NCBI GenBank assembly: GCA_020636005.1
Contig: JACJYR010000001.1
Coordinates: forward strand, 1,188,001 to 1,252,000
Direction of reading: 5' to 3'
DNA: 64,000 nt
DNA from: Lewinellaceae bacterium
GTDB taxonomy: Bacteria > Bacteroidota > Bacteroidia > Chitinophagales > Saprospiraceae
Below, one piece after another: positions 46,110 through 64,000 of the stretch (within the stretch, counting starts at the first letter, position 1; each line of letters begins with the position of its first letter). Under the pieces are notes generated by a model. That model made no database searches and had not been told where the DNA came from. It saw only the letters and a list, made by a program, of their open reading frames with translations. A program made the position numbers and the translations under genes.

Positions 46110-47864
46110 ATGAAAAGTATCAACTACACACACATCCTTTGTTTTGCTTTTATCCTTCTGCTGAACCTGCCGTTGGTTTCATCCGCCCAACTCATTCCTT
46201 CGGGCAGCGAGACAGTGACGAATACCACCACTTCCAACAACCAACAACGGCCTGCCGTATCCATAGACGACAGCGGCAACTACACCGTCGTTTGGGAAAG
46301 CCAGGGGCAGGATGGCGATGGATATGGCATTTACAGGGCTGTTTTTCAAAGCTACGGCACGGCTGCACAATGCGAGGTGGTCGTCAATTCCACCACGGCC
46401 AATGACCAGCGGTTTCCAGATGTAGCCATGAACGCTTCTGGGGAAGCGGTCACCGTGTGGCAATCCTATAACGAAGATGGTGACAGTTGGGGCGTTTACA
46501 AGCGGAAACACGATGGCTCCTTTGGAAATAACGGAGGTCAAGCGCAAGTCAATACCACCACCACAGGCAGGCAGTGCATGCCCAAGGTAGGCGTGGACGA
46601 TGACCTGAACTACATCATCGTCTGGGAAGGCAAGGGCGATATTTTTGGTAGGTTGTACGGAGACGGGGGTGGCACTTCGGTCAGTGAATTTCAAATCAAT
46701 ACGACAAGTTCTAATGTCCAAAACTATCCCGACGTGGCCATGAACGGCAATGGCGACTTCGTGGCCGTCTGGCAATCGTATGGCCAGGACGGCGACGGGT
46801 TTGGTATTTATTTCCAAAGGTACAACTCATCTGGTGTGGCGCAGGGCAGCGAAACGTTGGTCAACACCACGACTTCGGGCAATCAGACCAGCCCAAGTGT
46901 CAGCATGGATGCCGATGGGAATTACGTCGTCGTCTGGACGGACAACGCCGCCGATGGCGATGGAAAAGGCATTTTCGCCCAACGCTTCGATGCGGACGGG
47001 ACGGCCAATGGCGCTGAATTTCAAGTAAATACGACAACGGTTGGCGCTCAGGACAACGCCGAGGTAGCCATGACCCAAGAAGGCGCATTTTCAATGGTCT
47101 GGGACAGCTATGGCCAAGATGGGGAATACACGGGCGCTTACAACCAAAGCTATTATGCAGACGGGACGGCCAGCGGTTCGGAAATAGCGGTGAATACCAC
47201 CACCGACTTTTTCCAGCAATTCCCAAGCATCGCTCTTCGGTCAGCCGATGATGCGGTCATCGTTTGGCAGGATGGCCTGGTTGACTCCACCACTACCTTG
47301 GATGCGGGCGGCTATGGCGTTGTTTTCCGGCAATACAGTGCAGCGGCTTTGCCCATTGAGCTACTCTATTTTTATGGTGAAAAAGCCGAGCGGGGCGTCC
47401 AGCTCTATTGGGAAACCGCCAACGAAATCAACAATTCCCATTTCGAGGTGGAATGGAGCACGGACGGAAGGGCTTTCCAAAAAATAGGCCGGGTGGCAGG
47501 CGCAGGCACGACTTCCCAAGCGCAGCAATATGGCCTGCTCCATGAAACACCCGCCATTGGCAACAATTATTACCGCCTCCAACAAGTGGATTTCGATGGG
47601 AAATATGAATACAGCCGAATTGTAAATATCCGATACCAGTCCACCGATATCGGGTATTCCATTTACCCAAATCCGACTGCTGATTTTGTGGTGATTGAAA
47701 ATGCGGGCGAGGAAGGATTGGTGGAAATATTTGATGGGCATGGGCACTTTGTCGAGTCGTTTCAACTACAGGCCAATAGCAGCAAACACTCCTTGGCCGG
47801 CCTCCCGAAAGGCACTTATTTCCTAAAAATAAAAGATTCCCTTAAACGAGTAATAGTGCAATAA
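46110..47864 (+). CDS. Secreted repeat protein with T9SS tail
   Basis: A 584-residue protein with a signal peptide (MKSINYTHILCFAFILLLNL ... SSAQ). Residues about 30-405 are seven to eight repeats of ~50 residues with the theme VNTTTxxxQxxPxVAM followed by GDFVAVWQSYGQDGDGFGIY, likely forming a beta-propeller. Then comes a beta-sandwich (IELLYFYGEKAERGVQLYWE, typical of T9SS proteins just before the sorting signal) and the T9SS domain (YSIYPNPTADFVVIENAGEE). It is followed by three S74-type genes on the same strand, perhaps a surface-protein cluster with common regulation. Function unknown. Confidence 0.87.
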   Translation: MKSINYTHILCFAFILLLNLPLVSSAQLIPSGSETVTNTTTSNNQQRPAVSIDDSGNYTVVWESQGQDGDGYGIYRAVFQSYGTAAQCEVVVNSTTANDQRFPDVAMNASGEAVTVWQSYNEDGDSWGVYKRKHDGSFGNNGGQAQVNTTTTGRQCMPKVGVDDDLNYIIVWEGKGDIFGRLYGDGGGTSVSEFQINTTSSNVQNYPDVAMNGNGDFVAVWQSYGQDGDGFGIYFQRYNSSGVAQGSETLVNTTTSGNQTSPSVSMDADGNYVVVWTDNAADGDGKGIFAQRFDADGTANGAEFQVNTTTVGAQDNAEVAMTQEGAFSMVWDSYGQDGEYTGAYNQSYYADGTASGSEIAVNTTTDFFQQFPSIALRSADDAVIVWQDGLVDSTTTLDAGGYGVVFRQYSAAALPIELLYFYGEKAERGVQLYWETANEINNSHFEVEWSTDGRAFQKIGRVAGAGTTSQAQQYGLLHETPAIGNNYYRLQQVDFDGKYEYSRIVNIRYQSTDIGYSIYPNPTADFVVIENAGEEGLVEIFDGHGHFVESFQLQANSSKHSLAGLPKGTYFLKIKDSLKRVIVQ

Positions 47865-47980
47865 TTCCGCAAACCAAAGAATGATACTTTTCATTTCCGG
47901 AAAGCGGAACTTATTGGTCTTGAGCGGTTTCGCTTTCTCTTTTTAAAAAATGAAGAGTTGATTTCCAAAATATACACAAC

Positions 47981-50866
47981 ATGAAAAGTATCACCAGAAT
48001 AATACTGACATTATCAATTGTCAATTATTCTTTATCCATTTCAACTGCCCAAATATACGTGGACGTCGATGCCACGGGCAACAACGACGGCTCTTCCTGG
48101 ACGGACGCCTACAATTATCTGCAAGATGCCCTTGCCGCCGCTTCGAGCGGCGATGAAATATGGGTAGCCGAAGGCACCTATTATCCCGATGAGGGGGCCA
48201 GCCAAACCAATGATGACCGGAATGAAAAGTTTGCCCTCATCAGCGGGGTCAGCCTTTTCGGTGGTTTTTCGGGCATCGAAACGAACAGGCTGCAAGCTGC
48301 CCCAACAGAAAACGAAACCATACTAAGTGGGGACATTGACCAGGATGGCATCAATACCAACAATACTTATCGGGTTGTTTTTGCAGAGTTGTTGACAGGC
48401 TATGTCACTTTGGACGGTTTCACAATAGAAAAAGGCTACGCCAACGACACCGGGCAACGACAAAGAGGTGGTGGCTTGTTCAATCGAAATACAGAAGGGT
48501 ACCTAACAGTTTCCAATTGTGTTTTCCAAAACAACTACTCAAGCCAACGGGGTGGCGCAGTTTACAATTCAGCTGAATCTGCGGAGGTCAATACCCTTTT
48601 CATCAATTGCATTTTTCAGGATAATGATGGCAATAATGGCGGCGCAGTCCATAACCTTGCCTCTACCTATGATTGCCTGCCCATATTTTTCAACTGCATT
48701 TTCGATAGCAATACCGCTTCTGTGGGCGGTGGCGGGGTGTTTTCATGGAGCACGAGTACAGGAACGGCCCAGCCTGTTTTTACCAATTGCACTTTTTATA
48801 ATAATGCCGCTTCCAACAGTGGCGACGCTTTTAAAAATTCAACCGGGGCCACTGGCTATTTCACCAATTGTATTATTTGGGAAAACGGAAATGATGAATG
48901 GGAAACCGCCAGTGGGGCTACCTATATCGCCTATTGCACCGTCAATTACGACCTGAACAACCTGCCAAGCGGCACTATTGACAATGGCAACAACAGCGAA
49001 AGCGACCCGCTTTTTGAGGATGCTGCCAATGGCGATTTACGCCTTCAGGACAGTTCCCCCGCCGCTGATGCGGGTAATAACGACGCATATGCTTACCATG
49101 TAGGGGGCGATACCACTTTTGTCAGTGAAATTGTCGCCGACCTTGCGGGCAGGCCCCGCATTGAATTTACAGGTGGCACGGTGGATATGGGAGCTTATGA
49201 AAGGCCCGAATGTGTGTGCAACCACGCTGACGGTACAAGCGCAGGCTCTAATATTTCCACAGGTGTGGGCAATGCAATATATGGCGAAGAAGCCGGGTAT
49301 AGTCTTACAACAGGTTCTTATAATTCCCTGATGGGGTATCAAGCGGGGTATAGCCTTACTTCTGCCGACAGTTCCGTGATGGTTGGGGCATATGCAGGGC
49401 ATAATACGACTACCGGGAGCAAAAACATATTTGTTGGGTTCGAGTCAGGATACAGCAATACTGTTGGCTACAACAATATTTTTCTTGGCACGATGGCAGG
49501 TTATAAAAACACGACCGGCTACAATAATATCGCCATTGGGGAAGAAGCCGGAAGCACCATTACTACGGGGTTTAACAATATTATGATTGGAGAACATGCC
49601 TACTCGACTTCTCTCGAAATGACCGGCAGGGACAATATCTTCATAGGAAATGATATAGACCATTGCACATCGGGCAGTTACAATGTTGCCATTGGACAAG
49701 ATTATTGCGGGGCAAGCATTTCCACGGGCAGTTACAACGTATTGTTTGGATTAGGGGCAGGTTATGATGTAAATACAGGGAACTGGAATACCCTTATCGG
49801 AACAAGTGCAGGAGAAAACACAAAGTATAGTAGTTACAATACGTTCCTTGGTTCTTATGCAGGCTGGGATAACAACAGGACGAACGACCCCGACAATGCC
49901 AATTACAATACCTATATCGGCGATAGTTGTGGTTATTATAATCGTGAAGGGCAGTACAATGTCGGAATCGGCGCAGATGCTGGGCCTCCCACCAGCTATG
50001 ATGATTATAGCTACAATACCTACATAGGTGCTGATATAAAAATTTACAATAGCGATATCACAATAATAGGCTATGGTGCAAATGCCTCTAAACAATACAA
50101 TGTGGGCATTGGGGCTTATTCCAATATGCTGAAGACAGGGGCTATCGGTATTGGATACAGCGCTTACATAAATGGAACGTATGGCTTGGGCGTTGGCTAT
50201 GAAAGCAATGTATCGGGCGATTATGGCATAGGCATCGGATATCAAAGCAATGTAGCCAGTAGTCACGGAATTGCTATCGGCAAAAATGCAGCCGCAAGCG
50301 GCAGTTACAGCATCGCATTGGGGAGTGGTGCTACCGCAACGGGCTACAATTCAGCGGCGATTGGCTACGGTACCTCCGTCAGCGGCAACCACGAAATCGT
50401 TTTTGGAAACACATCAACAACTACCATTGGCGGAACCGTGGATTTTACCGCACTGTCGGATGGGCGTTTCAAAACCAATATTCAAGAGAATGTAACCGGA
50501 CTGGATTTTATACGCCAATTGCGACCAGTCACCTATCGGTTGATGACAGGCGGCGGACGGCAGACGGACACTTCGCTTGAAAGAAAAACCGTCCATCGCC
50601 AATCTGGCTTCATCGCCCAGGAAGTTGAGCAGGCGGCAAAACATTGCAATTTTGAATTTAGCGGCATTGACTATCGGGAGCAATTGGATAAATATGGGTT
50701 GCGCTATGCGGAGTTTGTAGTGCCTTTGGTAAAAGCCATTCAAGAATTACAGCCGAAAATAGAACAGCAGCAGCAAACCATTCAACAACAGGACGCACGA
50801 TTGGACACCTACAAAGCGGAGTTGTTGAAATTGGCGGAAGAGATAAAAGCTTTAGAGCAAGAGTAG
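47981..50866 (+). CDS. Beta-helix / YadA-head-like protein with C-terminal peptidase S74 chaperone
   Basis: A 961-residue protein. A signal peptide (MKSITRIILTLSIVNYSLSI) leads into a parallel beta-helix domain (about 25-405, IYVDVDATGNNDGSSWTDAY onward). Residues about 420-830 are ~15-residue repeats of the form NxxIGxxAGxxxxTG, like YadA trimeric heads. The S74 intramolecular chaperone follows with LSDGRFKTNIQENVTGLDFI and GFIAQEVEQAAKHCNF; the Ser-Asp pair where phage relatives self-cleave is present. The end is a coiled coil rich in Gln (IEQQQQTIQQQDARLDTYKA). No T9SS tail is seen. It should trimerise; cleavage would release the chaperone. It is the first of three tandem paralogues. Confidence 0.88.
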   Translation: MKSITRIILTLSIVNYSLSISTAQIYVDVDATGNNDGSSWTDAYNYLQDALAAASSGDEIWVAEGTYYPDEGASQTNDDRNEKFALISGVSLFGGFSGIETNRLQAAPTENETILSGDIDQDGINTNNTYRVVFAELLTGYVTLDGFTIEKGYANDTGQRQRGGGLFNRNTEGYLTVSNCVFQNNYSSQRGGAVYNSAESAEVNTLFINCIFQDNDGNNGGAVHNLASTYDCLPIFFNCIFDSNTASVGGGGVFSWSTSTGTAQPVFTNCTFYNNAASNSGDAFKNSTGATGYFTNCIIWENGNDEWETASGATYIAYCTVNYDLNNLPSGTIDNGNNSESDPLFEDAANGDLRLQDSSPAADAGNNDAYAYHVGGDTTFVSEIVADLAGRPRIEFTGGTVDMGAYERPECVCNHADGTSAGSNISTGVGNAIYGEEAGYSLTTGSYNSLMGYQAGYSLTSADSSVMVGAYAGHNTTTGSKNIFVGFESGYSNTVGYNNIFLGTMAGYKNTTGYNNIAIGEEAGSTITTGFNNIMIGEHAYSTSLEMTGRDNIFIGNDIDHCTSGSYNVAIGQDYCGASISTGSYNVLFGLGAGYDVNTGNWNTLIGTSAGENTKYSSYNTFLGSYAGWDNNRTNDPDNANYNTYIGDSCGYYNREGQYNVGIGADAGPPTSYDDYSYNTYIGADIKIYNSDITIIGYGANASKQYNVGIGAYSNMLKTGAIGIGYSAYINGTYGLGVGYESNVSGDYGIGIGYQSNVASSHGIAIGKNAAASGSYSIALGSGATATGYNSAAIGYGTSVSGNHEIVFGNTSTTTIGGTVDFTALSDGRFKTNIQENVTGLDFIRQLRPVTYRLMTGGGRQTDTSLERKTVHRQSGFIAQEVEQAAKHCNFEFSGIDYREQLDKYGLRYAEFVVPLVKAIQELQPKIEQQQQTIQQQDARLDTYKAELLKLAEEIKALEQE

Positions 50867-50883
50867 GTTTTCAAATTTACCCA

Positions 50884-51050
50884 TTAAGCATCGTGCCGGA
50901 AATAACTTACCGATTTGGGCGGCGGCTTTTTCCCGATAGCTGCGTTATTGAAACAATTGCGTAGCTGGGCTATGCGCCTGTTTCAATGCCTTGCTCTCAG
51001 AAAAAATACGCTCGCCGAAATCAGCAACTTATTTACGACACGATGCTAAA
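50884..51050. repeat. Nested imperfect palindrome between S74 genes
   Basis: The outer arms (50884-50924 and about 51010-51050; core agcatcgtg / cacgatgct) are reverse complements with some mismatches. An inner pair ttgaaacaattgcgtag / ctatgcgcctgtttcaa lies between them. The size of 167 bp and nested form suggest a MITE-like element; no flanking target duplication could be assigned. Confidence 0.7.
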
Positions 51051-51062
51051 AAAGAAAAAAAC

Positions 51063-52787
51063 ATGAGAATAATATTTTTCAACCTGTTCATATTCAGTTG
51101 CTTGTCATCATCTTTGACAGGGCAAACGGGCAATGAATTCAGCGGTACAGGCGCTGGTAATGGCGTTTCCACCGGAGACTATAATACAGCATTCGGTTAT
51201 CAGGCATTGTATTACGATAATGCTTCGTATGCCTCGACCTTTGGAGCATTTGGTGGTTATGCGTCGCATAATAACGTTACAACACTGGGATATAAGGCAG
51301 GATATTTTTATAGCTACTACAGCATACACCTGGGGGTAAGTGCGGGCTATGGCTATAATTATAGTTATGGCGACTCGTATTGCTCTTTAATCGGACACAA
51401 TATTGGCGTTGGTTCAAAAAGTATCCACGGCAGCATTATGATTGGGGAAAACATTGGCAACCATACAACAAGTGGGAATTACTCAGTCTTCGTAGGGCAA
51501 AATGCCGCTTATAGTTATGATGTGGAAGACGAAGCTGTTATCATCGGGCATAATGCAGGATATTACTCGCAACAAGGTGGCAACATAGCCATTGGCAATT
51601 ATGCGACTGGCTATGGAAATGGCGCAGCAGGTTATCTGCATTCGACAGGGTCGTGGAATGTCTCGCTTGGGGCAAGTGCAGGGAGTTCCATAGCTACTGG
51701 AAATTACTCCACCTTTATTGGGACAGGGGCAGGGGCTTATGCCAAGGGGAAGAATGACAACACTTTTGTGGGTGGGTTGGCAGGATACAATACTGCTACT
51801 GAAAACACGGCAGGAAGCGCCTATAGAAATACATTGATTGGGTACAAAGCTGGATATTCAAATATTGGCGGAGCGAATAATACTGTCGTGGGGTATAATG
51901 CTGATTTTGCCGATTCAAGTTTTAATCAAGTTATAATGGTAGGTGCGAATACCGTTGCCAGTGAGGACTACCTCACGCTGGCAGGATATGGAGCCACAGG
52001 TACGGCAGAAGGCGGGGTGGGTATTGGCAATGAAATCACCATGGGTGGCGAACGCGCTGTTGGAGTTGGTTATCAAACCAATATTGGTGAGTCGGGGGAC
52101 TATAGCATTAGCTTGGGTTATCAATCCTCCATGAGTGGCGATAGCAGCATCGGCATAGGGTATTTGACCGATGTTCAAGGCAGTGCAGCGGTAGCCATTG
52201 GTACGGAAGCGGCAGTTGCCGGCGACCATTCCACTGCTTTGGGCAGCACTCATGTTATCAGCAGCTCGAATGCTATGGCGTTGGGTTACAATATGTCCAT
52301 TTCAACGGACAATCAAATCAATATTGGAAACGACGATGTCATGTCCATCAGTGGCATAACCAACTGGGTTACAACATCAGACGGCAGACTAAAGACCAAA
52401 ATTCAAGCGGATATTCCAGGCTTGGATTTTATCCTGAAATTAAGGCCTGTTACTTATCAATTGGCAGTGGACAGCGGGCGGCAGACGATGCCCCCCTCAG
52501 CCAATAACCGAATCCGCTACACAGGTTTCATTGCACAAGAAGTAGCGCAAACAGCCCAGTCCTTGTCCTACGACTTCTCTGGAATTGACAAGCCTCAGCA
52601 TGAAAATGACCGTTACGGCTTACGATACAGTCAATTCACAGTGCCCTTGGTCAAAGCCGTTCAGGAAATTTCCGACCAACAGCAGCAAACACAGCAGGTG
52701 ATTGAAAACTCCTCTGAAAAAATCAATTCAATGGATGCGCTTTTGGAAAACCTCGAAAAGCGTATGGCTCAAGTTAGCGGTAACTGA
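51063..52787 (+). CDS. YadA-head-like protein with C-terminal peptidase S74 chaperone (second paralogue)
   Basis: A 574-residue protein; the ATG at 51063 starts a signal peptide (MRIIFFNLFIFSCLSSSLTG), whereas the frame from 50991 covers the palindrome. Head repeats run from about 25 to 450 (NTAFGYQALYYDNASYAST, GYKAGYSNIGGANNTVVGYN). The S74 domain is complete (TSDGRLKTKIQADIPGLDFI, GFIAQEVAQTAQSLSYDFSG, YGLRYSQFTVPLVKAVQE) and the end is a coiled coil. Unlike the first paralogue there is no beta-helix domain. No T9SS tail. Confidence 0.88.
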   Translation: MRIIFFNLFIFSCLSSSLTGQTGNEFSGTGAGNGVSTGDYNTAFGYQALYYDNASYASTFGAFGGYASHNNVTTLGYKAGYFYSYYSIHLGVSAGYGYNYSYGDSYCSLIGHNIGVGSKSIHGSIMIGENIGNHTTSGNYSVFVGQNAAYSYDVEDEAVIIGHNAGYYSQQGGNIAIGNYATGYGNGAAGYLHSTGSWNVSLGASAGSSIATGNYSTFIGTGAGAYAKGKNDNTFVGGLAGYNTATENTAGSAYRNTLIGYKAGYSNIGGANNTVVGYNADFADSSFNQVIMVGANTVASEDYLTLAGYGATGTAEGGVGIGNEITMGGERAVGVGYQTNIGESGDYSISLGYQSSMSGDSSIGIGYLTDVQGSAAVAIGTEAAVAGDHSTALGSTHVISSSNAMALGYNMSISTDNQINIGNDDVMSISGITNWVTTSDGRLKTKIQADIPGLDFILKLRPVTYQLAVDSGRQTMPPSANNRIRYTGFIAQEVAQTAQSLSYDFSGIDKPQHENDRYGLRYSQFTVPLVKAVQEISDQQQQTQQVIENSSEKINSMDALLENLEKRMAQVSGN

Positions 52788-52865
52788 AATTGCGGCTTAA
52801 TTTGAATGTCAATTCATTAGTCACTTGTTCAACTTCCAATTTTTCATCAAGGAAATAATATTAAA

Positions 52866-54659
52866 ATGAACTCAAAAAAATACCTCGTTTTCACCTTAAT
52901 TTTTCTATCTGTAATATTTGCCAAAGCTCAAACTGGCACCATCGTCACCGGGGATGGCAGCGGGAAAAATATGTACGGGTCTGCAAGCAACAATACGGTT
53001 TTTGGCGATAGCGCTTTGGTGAATTCAACCTCTGCAGATAATCTCACCGTTTTGGGATATCATGCAGGGTACAGCAACACTGCCAGTGAAAATACTTTTT
53101 TAGGTTATAAATCCGGATATACAAATACAACTGGCACTGACAATCTGTTTGTCGGATATGAATCAGGATATTCGAGTACTGGCACTGACAATACCTTCAT
53201 AGGATACAGAGCGGGGAAAAACAATACTTCCGGGTATGATAATACCTCCATAGGTTATTATGCTGGATATAATCAGTCGGATGGCCATGACAATATCTGC
53301 ATGGGGATGGTGGCAGGAAGATACGTCACAGGGGATAAAAACCTATTCATAGGGCACGAAGTTGGTTATGGAGCAACCAGCGGTTCTACCGGGGAAGGGA
53401 ATACAGCGATTGGATGCAAACACCAACAAGGTAGTTACTCTGGATATTCTCCATTAACTTATTTAAAAACGGGTAGCTATAATACAGTATTGGGTTCTGG
53501 AAGTGGTTACGGTTTAAAAGAGGGCAACAACAATACTTTCTTGGGGCATTTTGCAGGAGAAAGAATGAGTAATTCCAGTCAAAATACCTTTATTGGCTTT
53601 TGTGCAGGAAACTATACAGGCATATCTACTGCTTATGAAGACAATGATAACGTGGCCGTAGGCTCACATGCAGATGATTATTCTTACAACAAAGACAATA
53701 GCGTGTGCGTAGGCTATTACTCCGATTATAACGGAAATGCCAATAATATAGTCAGTATCGGCGGTTTCGCTTCATCAGACAAAGAAAGCATAGCCATGGG
53801 GTATTATGCTTATATGGCTGGCAAATATGGTTTAGCCATTGGCTATGATGCCACTTCTTATTCGGATGGAGGGATTGGGTTGGGATATAAACATTATATC
53901 GGCAGTTATACCTATGCAATCGGCATTGGCAATGAAATAAATATTGCCAACAACTACACCGTTGGTATCGGGGCCAATGTGGACATTGACAACACCAACG
54001 CCATCGCCATCGGCCATAAGGCAGTCGCAACAGGTGATTACAGCATCGCATTCGGTGCAAATACGAGTGTAACGGGCGACAATTCCATCGCTCTGGGCAA
54101 CGGCGTCTCCGTCTCAACGGACAATACCATCACCATCGGCAATGACCAAGTCACCTCCATCCGTGGCACCGTCAACTGGACAACGCTCTCCGATGGCCGC
54201 TATAAAACGGACGTGAAAGAAGATGTGGCCGGTTTGGATTTTATCAATCAGCTGCGCCCCGTTTCTTATGAATTAAATTCCCAACCGGGTATCCGCTATT
54301 CGGGTTTCATTGCCCAGGAAGTAGAGGCAGCCGCTGAACGCGTCGGTTATGATTTTTCTGGTGTAAAAAAGCCGCAAAACAGCGAGGATTTTTATGGTTT
54401 AAGATATGCAGAATTCGTGGTGCCGTTGACCAAAGCCGTACAGGAATTGGAGGTTGATTACCAAAAAAACGAAACCGTTATTCAAGAAAATGCAAAGAAA
54501 TTAAACGAGTACGAAGAGAGGATTGCCCAGCTAAAGGCCAAGGTGGAATTGTTGAAAGAACAATCAAATCATAAAACCACAATATTCGCTGATATGGGAA
54601 GCAAGAACCTTGATGCCCAAATTTTGAGCAATCCAGACCATGCCCTGACCAGAAAATAG
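52866..54659 (+). CDS. YadA-head-like protein with C-terminal peptidase S74 chaperone (third paralogue)
   Basis: A 597-residue protein with signal peptide MNSKKYLVFTLIFLSVIFAK. The head repeats (about 40-440) are very regular (NTASENTFLGYKSGYTNTTG, DNTFIGYRAGKNNTSGYDNT). The S74 domain has LSDGRYKTDVKEDVAGLDFI, GFIAQEVEAAAERVGYDFSG and YGLRYAEFVVPLTKAVQELE, then a coiled coil and a 30-residue tail (ADMGSKNLDAQILSNPDHAL) absent in the other two. No T9SS tail. It follows the second paralogue by 78 bp and is probably co-transcribed or at least duplicated in tandem. Confidence 0.88.
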   Translation: MNSKKYLVFTLIFLSVIFAKAQTGTIVTGDGSGKNMYGSASNNTVFGDSALVNSTSADNLTVLGYHAGYSNTASENTFLGYKSGYTNTTGTDNLFVGYESGYSSTGTDNTFIGYRAGKNNTSGYDNTSIGYYAGYNQSDGHDNICMGMVAGRYVTGDKNLFIGHEVGYGATSGSTGEGNTAIGCKHQQGSYSGYSPLTYLKTGSYNTVLGSGSGYGLKEGNNNTFLGHFAGERMSNSSQNTFIGFCAGNYTGISTAYEDNDNVAVGSHADDYSYNKDNSVCVGYYSDYNGNANNIVSIGGFASSDKESIAMGYYAYMAGKYGLAIGYDATSYSDGGIGLGYKHYIGSYTYAIGIGNEINIANNYTVGIGANVDIDNTNAIAIGHKAVATGDYSIAFGANTSVTGDNSIALGNGVSVSTDNTITIGNDQVTSIRGTVNWTTLSDGRYKTDVKEDVAGLDFINQLRPVSYELNSQPGIRYSGFIAQEVEAAAERVGYDFSGVKKPQNSEDFYGLRYAEFVVPLTKAVQELEVDYQKNETVIQENAKKLNEYEERIAQLKAKVELLKEQSNHKTTIFADMGSKNLDAQILSNPDHALTRK

Positions 54660-54667
54660 GAGCGCTC

Positions 54668-54886
54668 ACTAAGAACATGTTGCACTGGGCGCAACACCAA
54701 ATTCCTCCAAAAATGCAGTGGAAAAATAACTCGGTGAGGTAAACCCGACCTCATAGGCAATCTCTGAAACGGTCAGGTCAGAAGTAGCAAGCAGTTTTTT
54801 CGCATGCTGCAAGCGGATGGAACGGATGAAGAGGGTGGCCGATTTCCCGGTGAAGGCCTTCCATTCCGCTCACCCCAATTTTCGCC
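54668..54886 (-). pseudogene. AraC-type helix-turn-helix remnant
   Basis: The minus strand reads FTGKSATLFIRSIRLQHAKK, LLATSDLTVSEIAYEVGFTS and PSYFSTAFLEEFGVAPSATC with a stop at 54668. This is a complete AraC HTH C-terminus as found at the end of hybrid kinases. In front, the frame breaks and only PPPAKIGVSG-like sequence remains. No kinase is present upstream, so it is a remnant. Confidence 0.7.
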
Positions 54887-55091
54887 GGTGGCGGCCAACA
54901 CCGCACCGAAGGACTAAACCAGCACAGCACGGCTTTGACCCTCGTGAACTGCATCGGTTTTGCACTCACCATTTTCAGCATCCAGTTTTTGAACCAGTTA
55001 CAATAGTGCATTTCACCCAATTGGACTTATTTGTTCCTACTGCCTGGGCCGATATTTGGGCTGGTTCGCATCAGGAAGTTGATAAACTGAC

Positions 55092-55300
55092 CTGGGCTGG
55101 ACTTTAGCCATTTGCAAATGGGTATCTATTTAGCGCCTCCCGCCTTACTCCGCCCCTGACCCCTAAAGGGGAACCATATTGGGAAGTTCGTAGATAGTTG
55201 CCGATTTGGTTCCCCTTTAGGGGTCAGGGGCGGAAAAGAGAGCTTATTTACTGACTTTTAACCGCTAAATAAATGCGCAAATGGCTAAAGTCCAGCCCAG
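55092..55300. repeat. Nested palindromic MITE-like element
   Basis: Outer arms ctgggctggactttagccat-ttgc (55092-55115) and 55277-55300 are exact reverse complements over 24 bp. A second pair, atttagcg (55128-55135) and cgctaaat (55263-55270), lies inside, and a third 27-bp perfect pair ccgcccctgacccctaaagg... (55150-55176 and 55207-55233) inside that. No coding potential. It lies between the AraC remnant and the giant gene. Confidence 0.9.
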
Positions 55301-55339
55301 TGACGTGTGAATAAACATCGCTTTCTTAGCGCTATCAGA

Positions 55340-64000
<8,661 letters not shown>

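Noticed and set aside
54817..55107. 96-codon plus-strand frame after the third S74 gene
   Set aside because: It overlaps the AraC remnant on the other strand and runs into the MITE-like element; no motif.

Overview
The window looks like a chromosomal segment of a free-living, gliding or filamentous member of the Bacteroidota, probably near Saprospiraceae or another Chitinophagia-like lineage. This is inferred from gene content: many very large secreted proteins end in type IX secretion (T9SS) C-terminal sorting domains, there is a TonB-dependent receptor with a carboxypeptidase-like N-terminal domain, sensor kinases of the propeller/Y_Y_Y type and of the hybrid AraC type, and ribosome binding sites are mostly unrecognisable. 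Most genes are GC-rich; islands at about 26.9-28.5 kb and 30.2-33.0 kb are clearly AT-rich.

Layout. 0-7 kb: secreted beta-helix/FG-GAP protein, outer-membrane receptor, small Spy-like periplasmic protein. 7-10.7 kb: minus-strand group with homogentisate dioxygenase, 4-hydroxyphenylpyruvate dioxygenase and a membrane 4Fe-4S protein (tyrosine catabolism). 11-18 kb: HYR-repeat surface protein, M16 peptidase, TonB-like protein. 18.6-24 kb: two-component kinase, NarL-type regulator, MerR-type regulator. 24-29.5 kb: T9SS adhesin-like protein and an AT-rich patch of small orphan genes. 29.6-40.4 kb: accessory region (see below). 40.4-46 kb: TadA, TauE-like exporter, Spy-like paralogue, hybrid kinase. 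46-64 kb: five large surface proteins, including three tandem YadA-head/peptidase S74 proteins and a >2,887-residue calcium-loop protein cut by the window edge.

The accessory region is the most interesting part. Isoleucyl-tRNA synthetase (ileS, minus strand) does not end where expected. After its GC-rich core comes an AT-rich C-terminal tail with a helical extension of about 150 residues. Beyond it are a partial host-like ileS tail, an OLD-family ATPase/TOPRIM gene, and then a nearly complete second host-like ileS tail. This reads as two nested insertions at the ileS 3' end, each bringing its own replacement tail. Upstream of ileS is a one-way series of nuclease or toxin-antitoxin modules (TcmP/DUF5131, VapBC, XisHI, Uma2). 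Three junctions between these modules carry the same ~150-bp repeat that contains a terminator.

Caution: reading frames are broken many times between about 27.5 and 38.1 kb, including in ileS, which should be essential. Several breaks lie at homopolymers, so local sequence error is a serious alternative to true gene decay. All family names come from reading the translations; no database search was possible.
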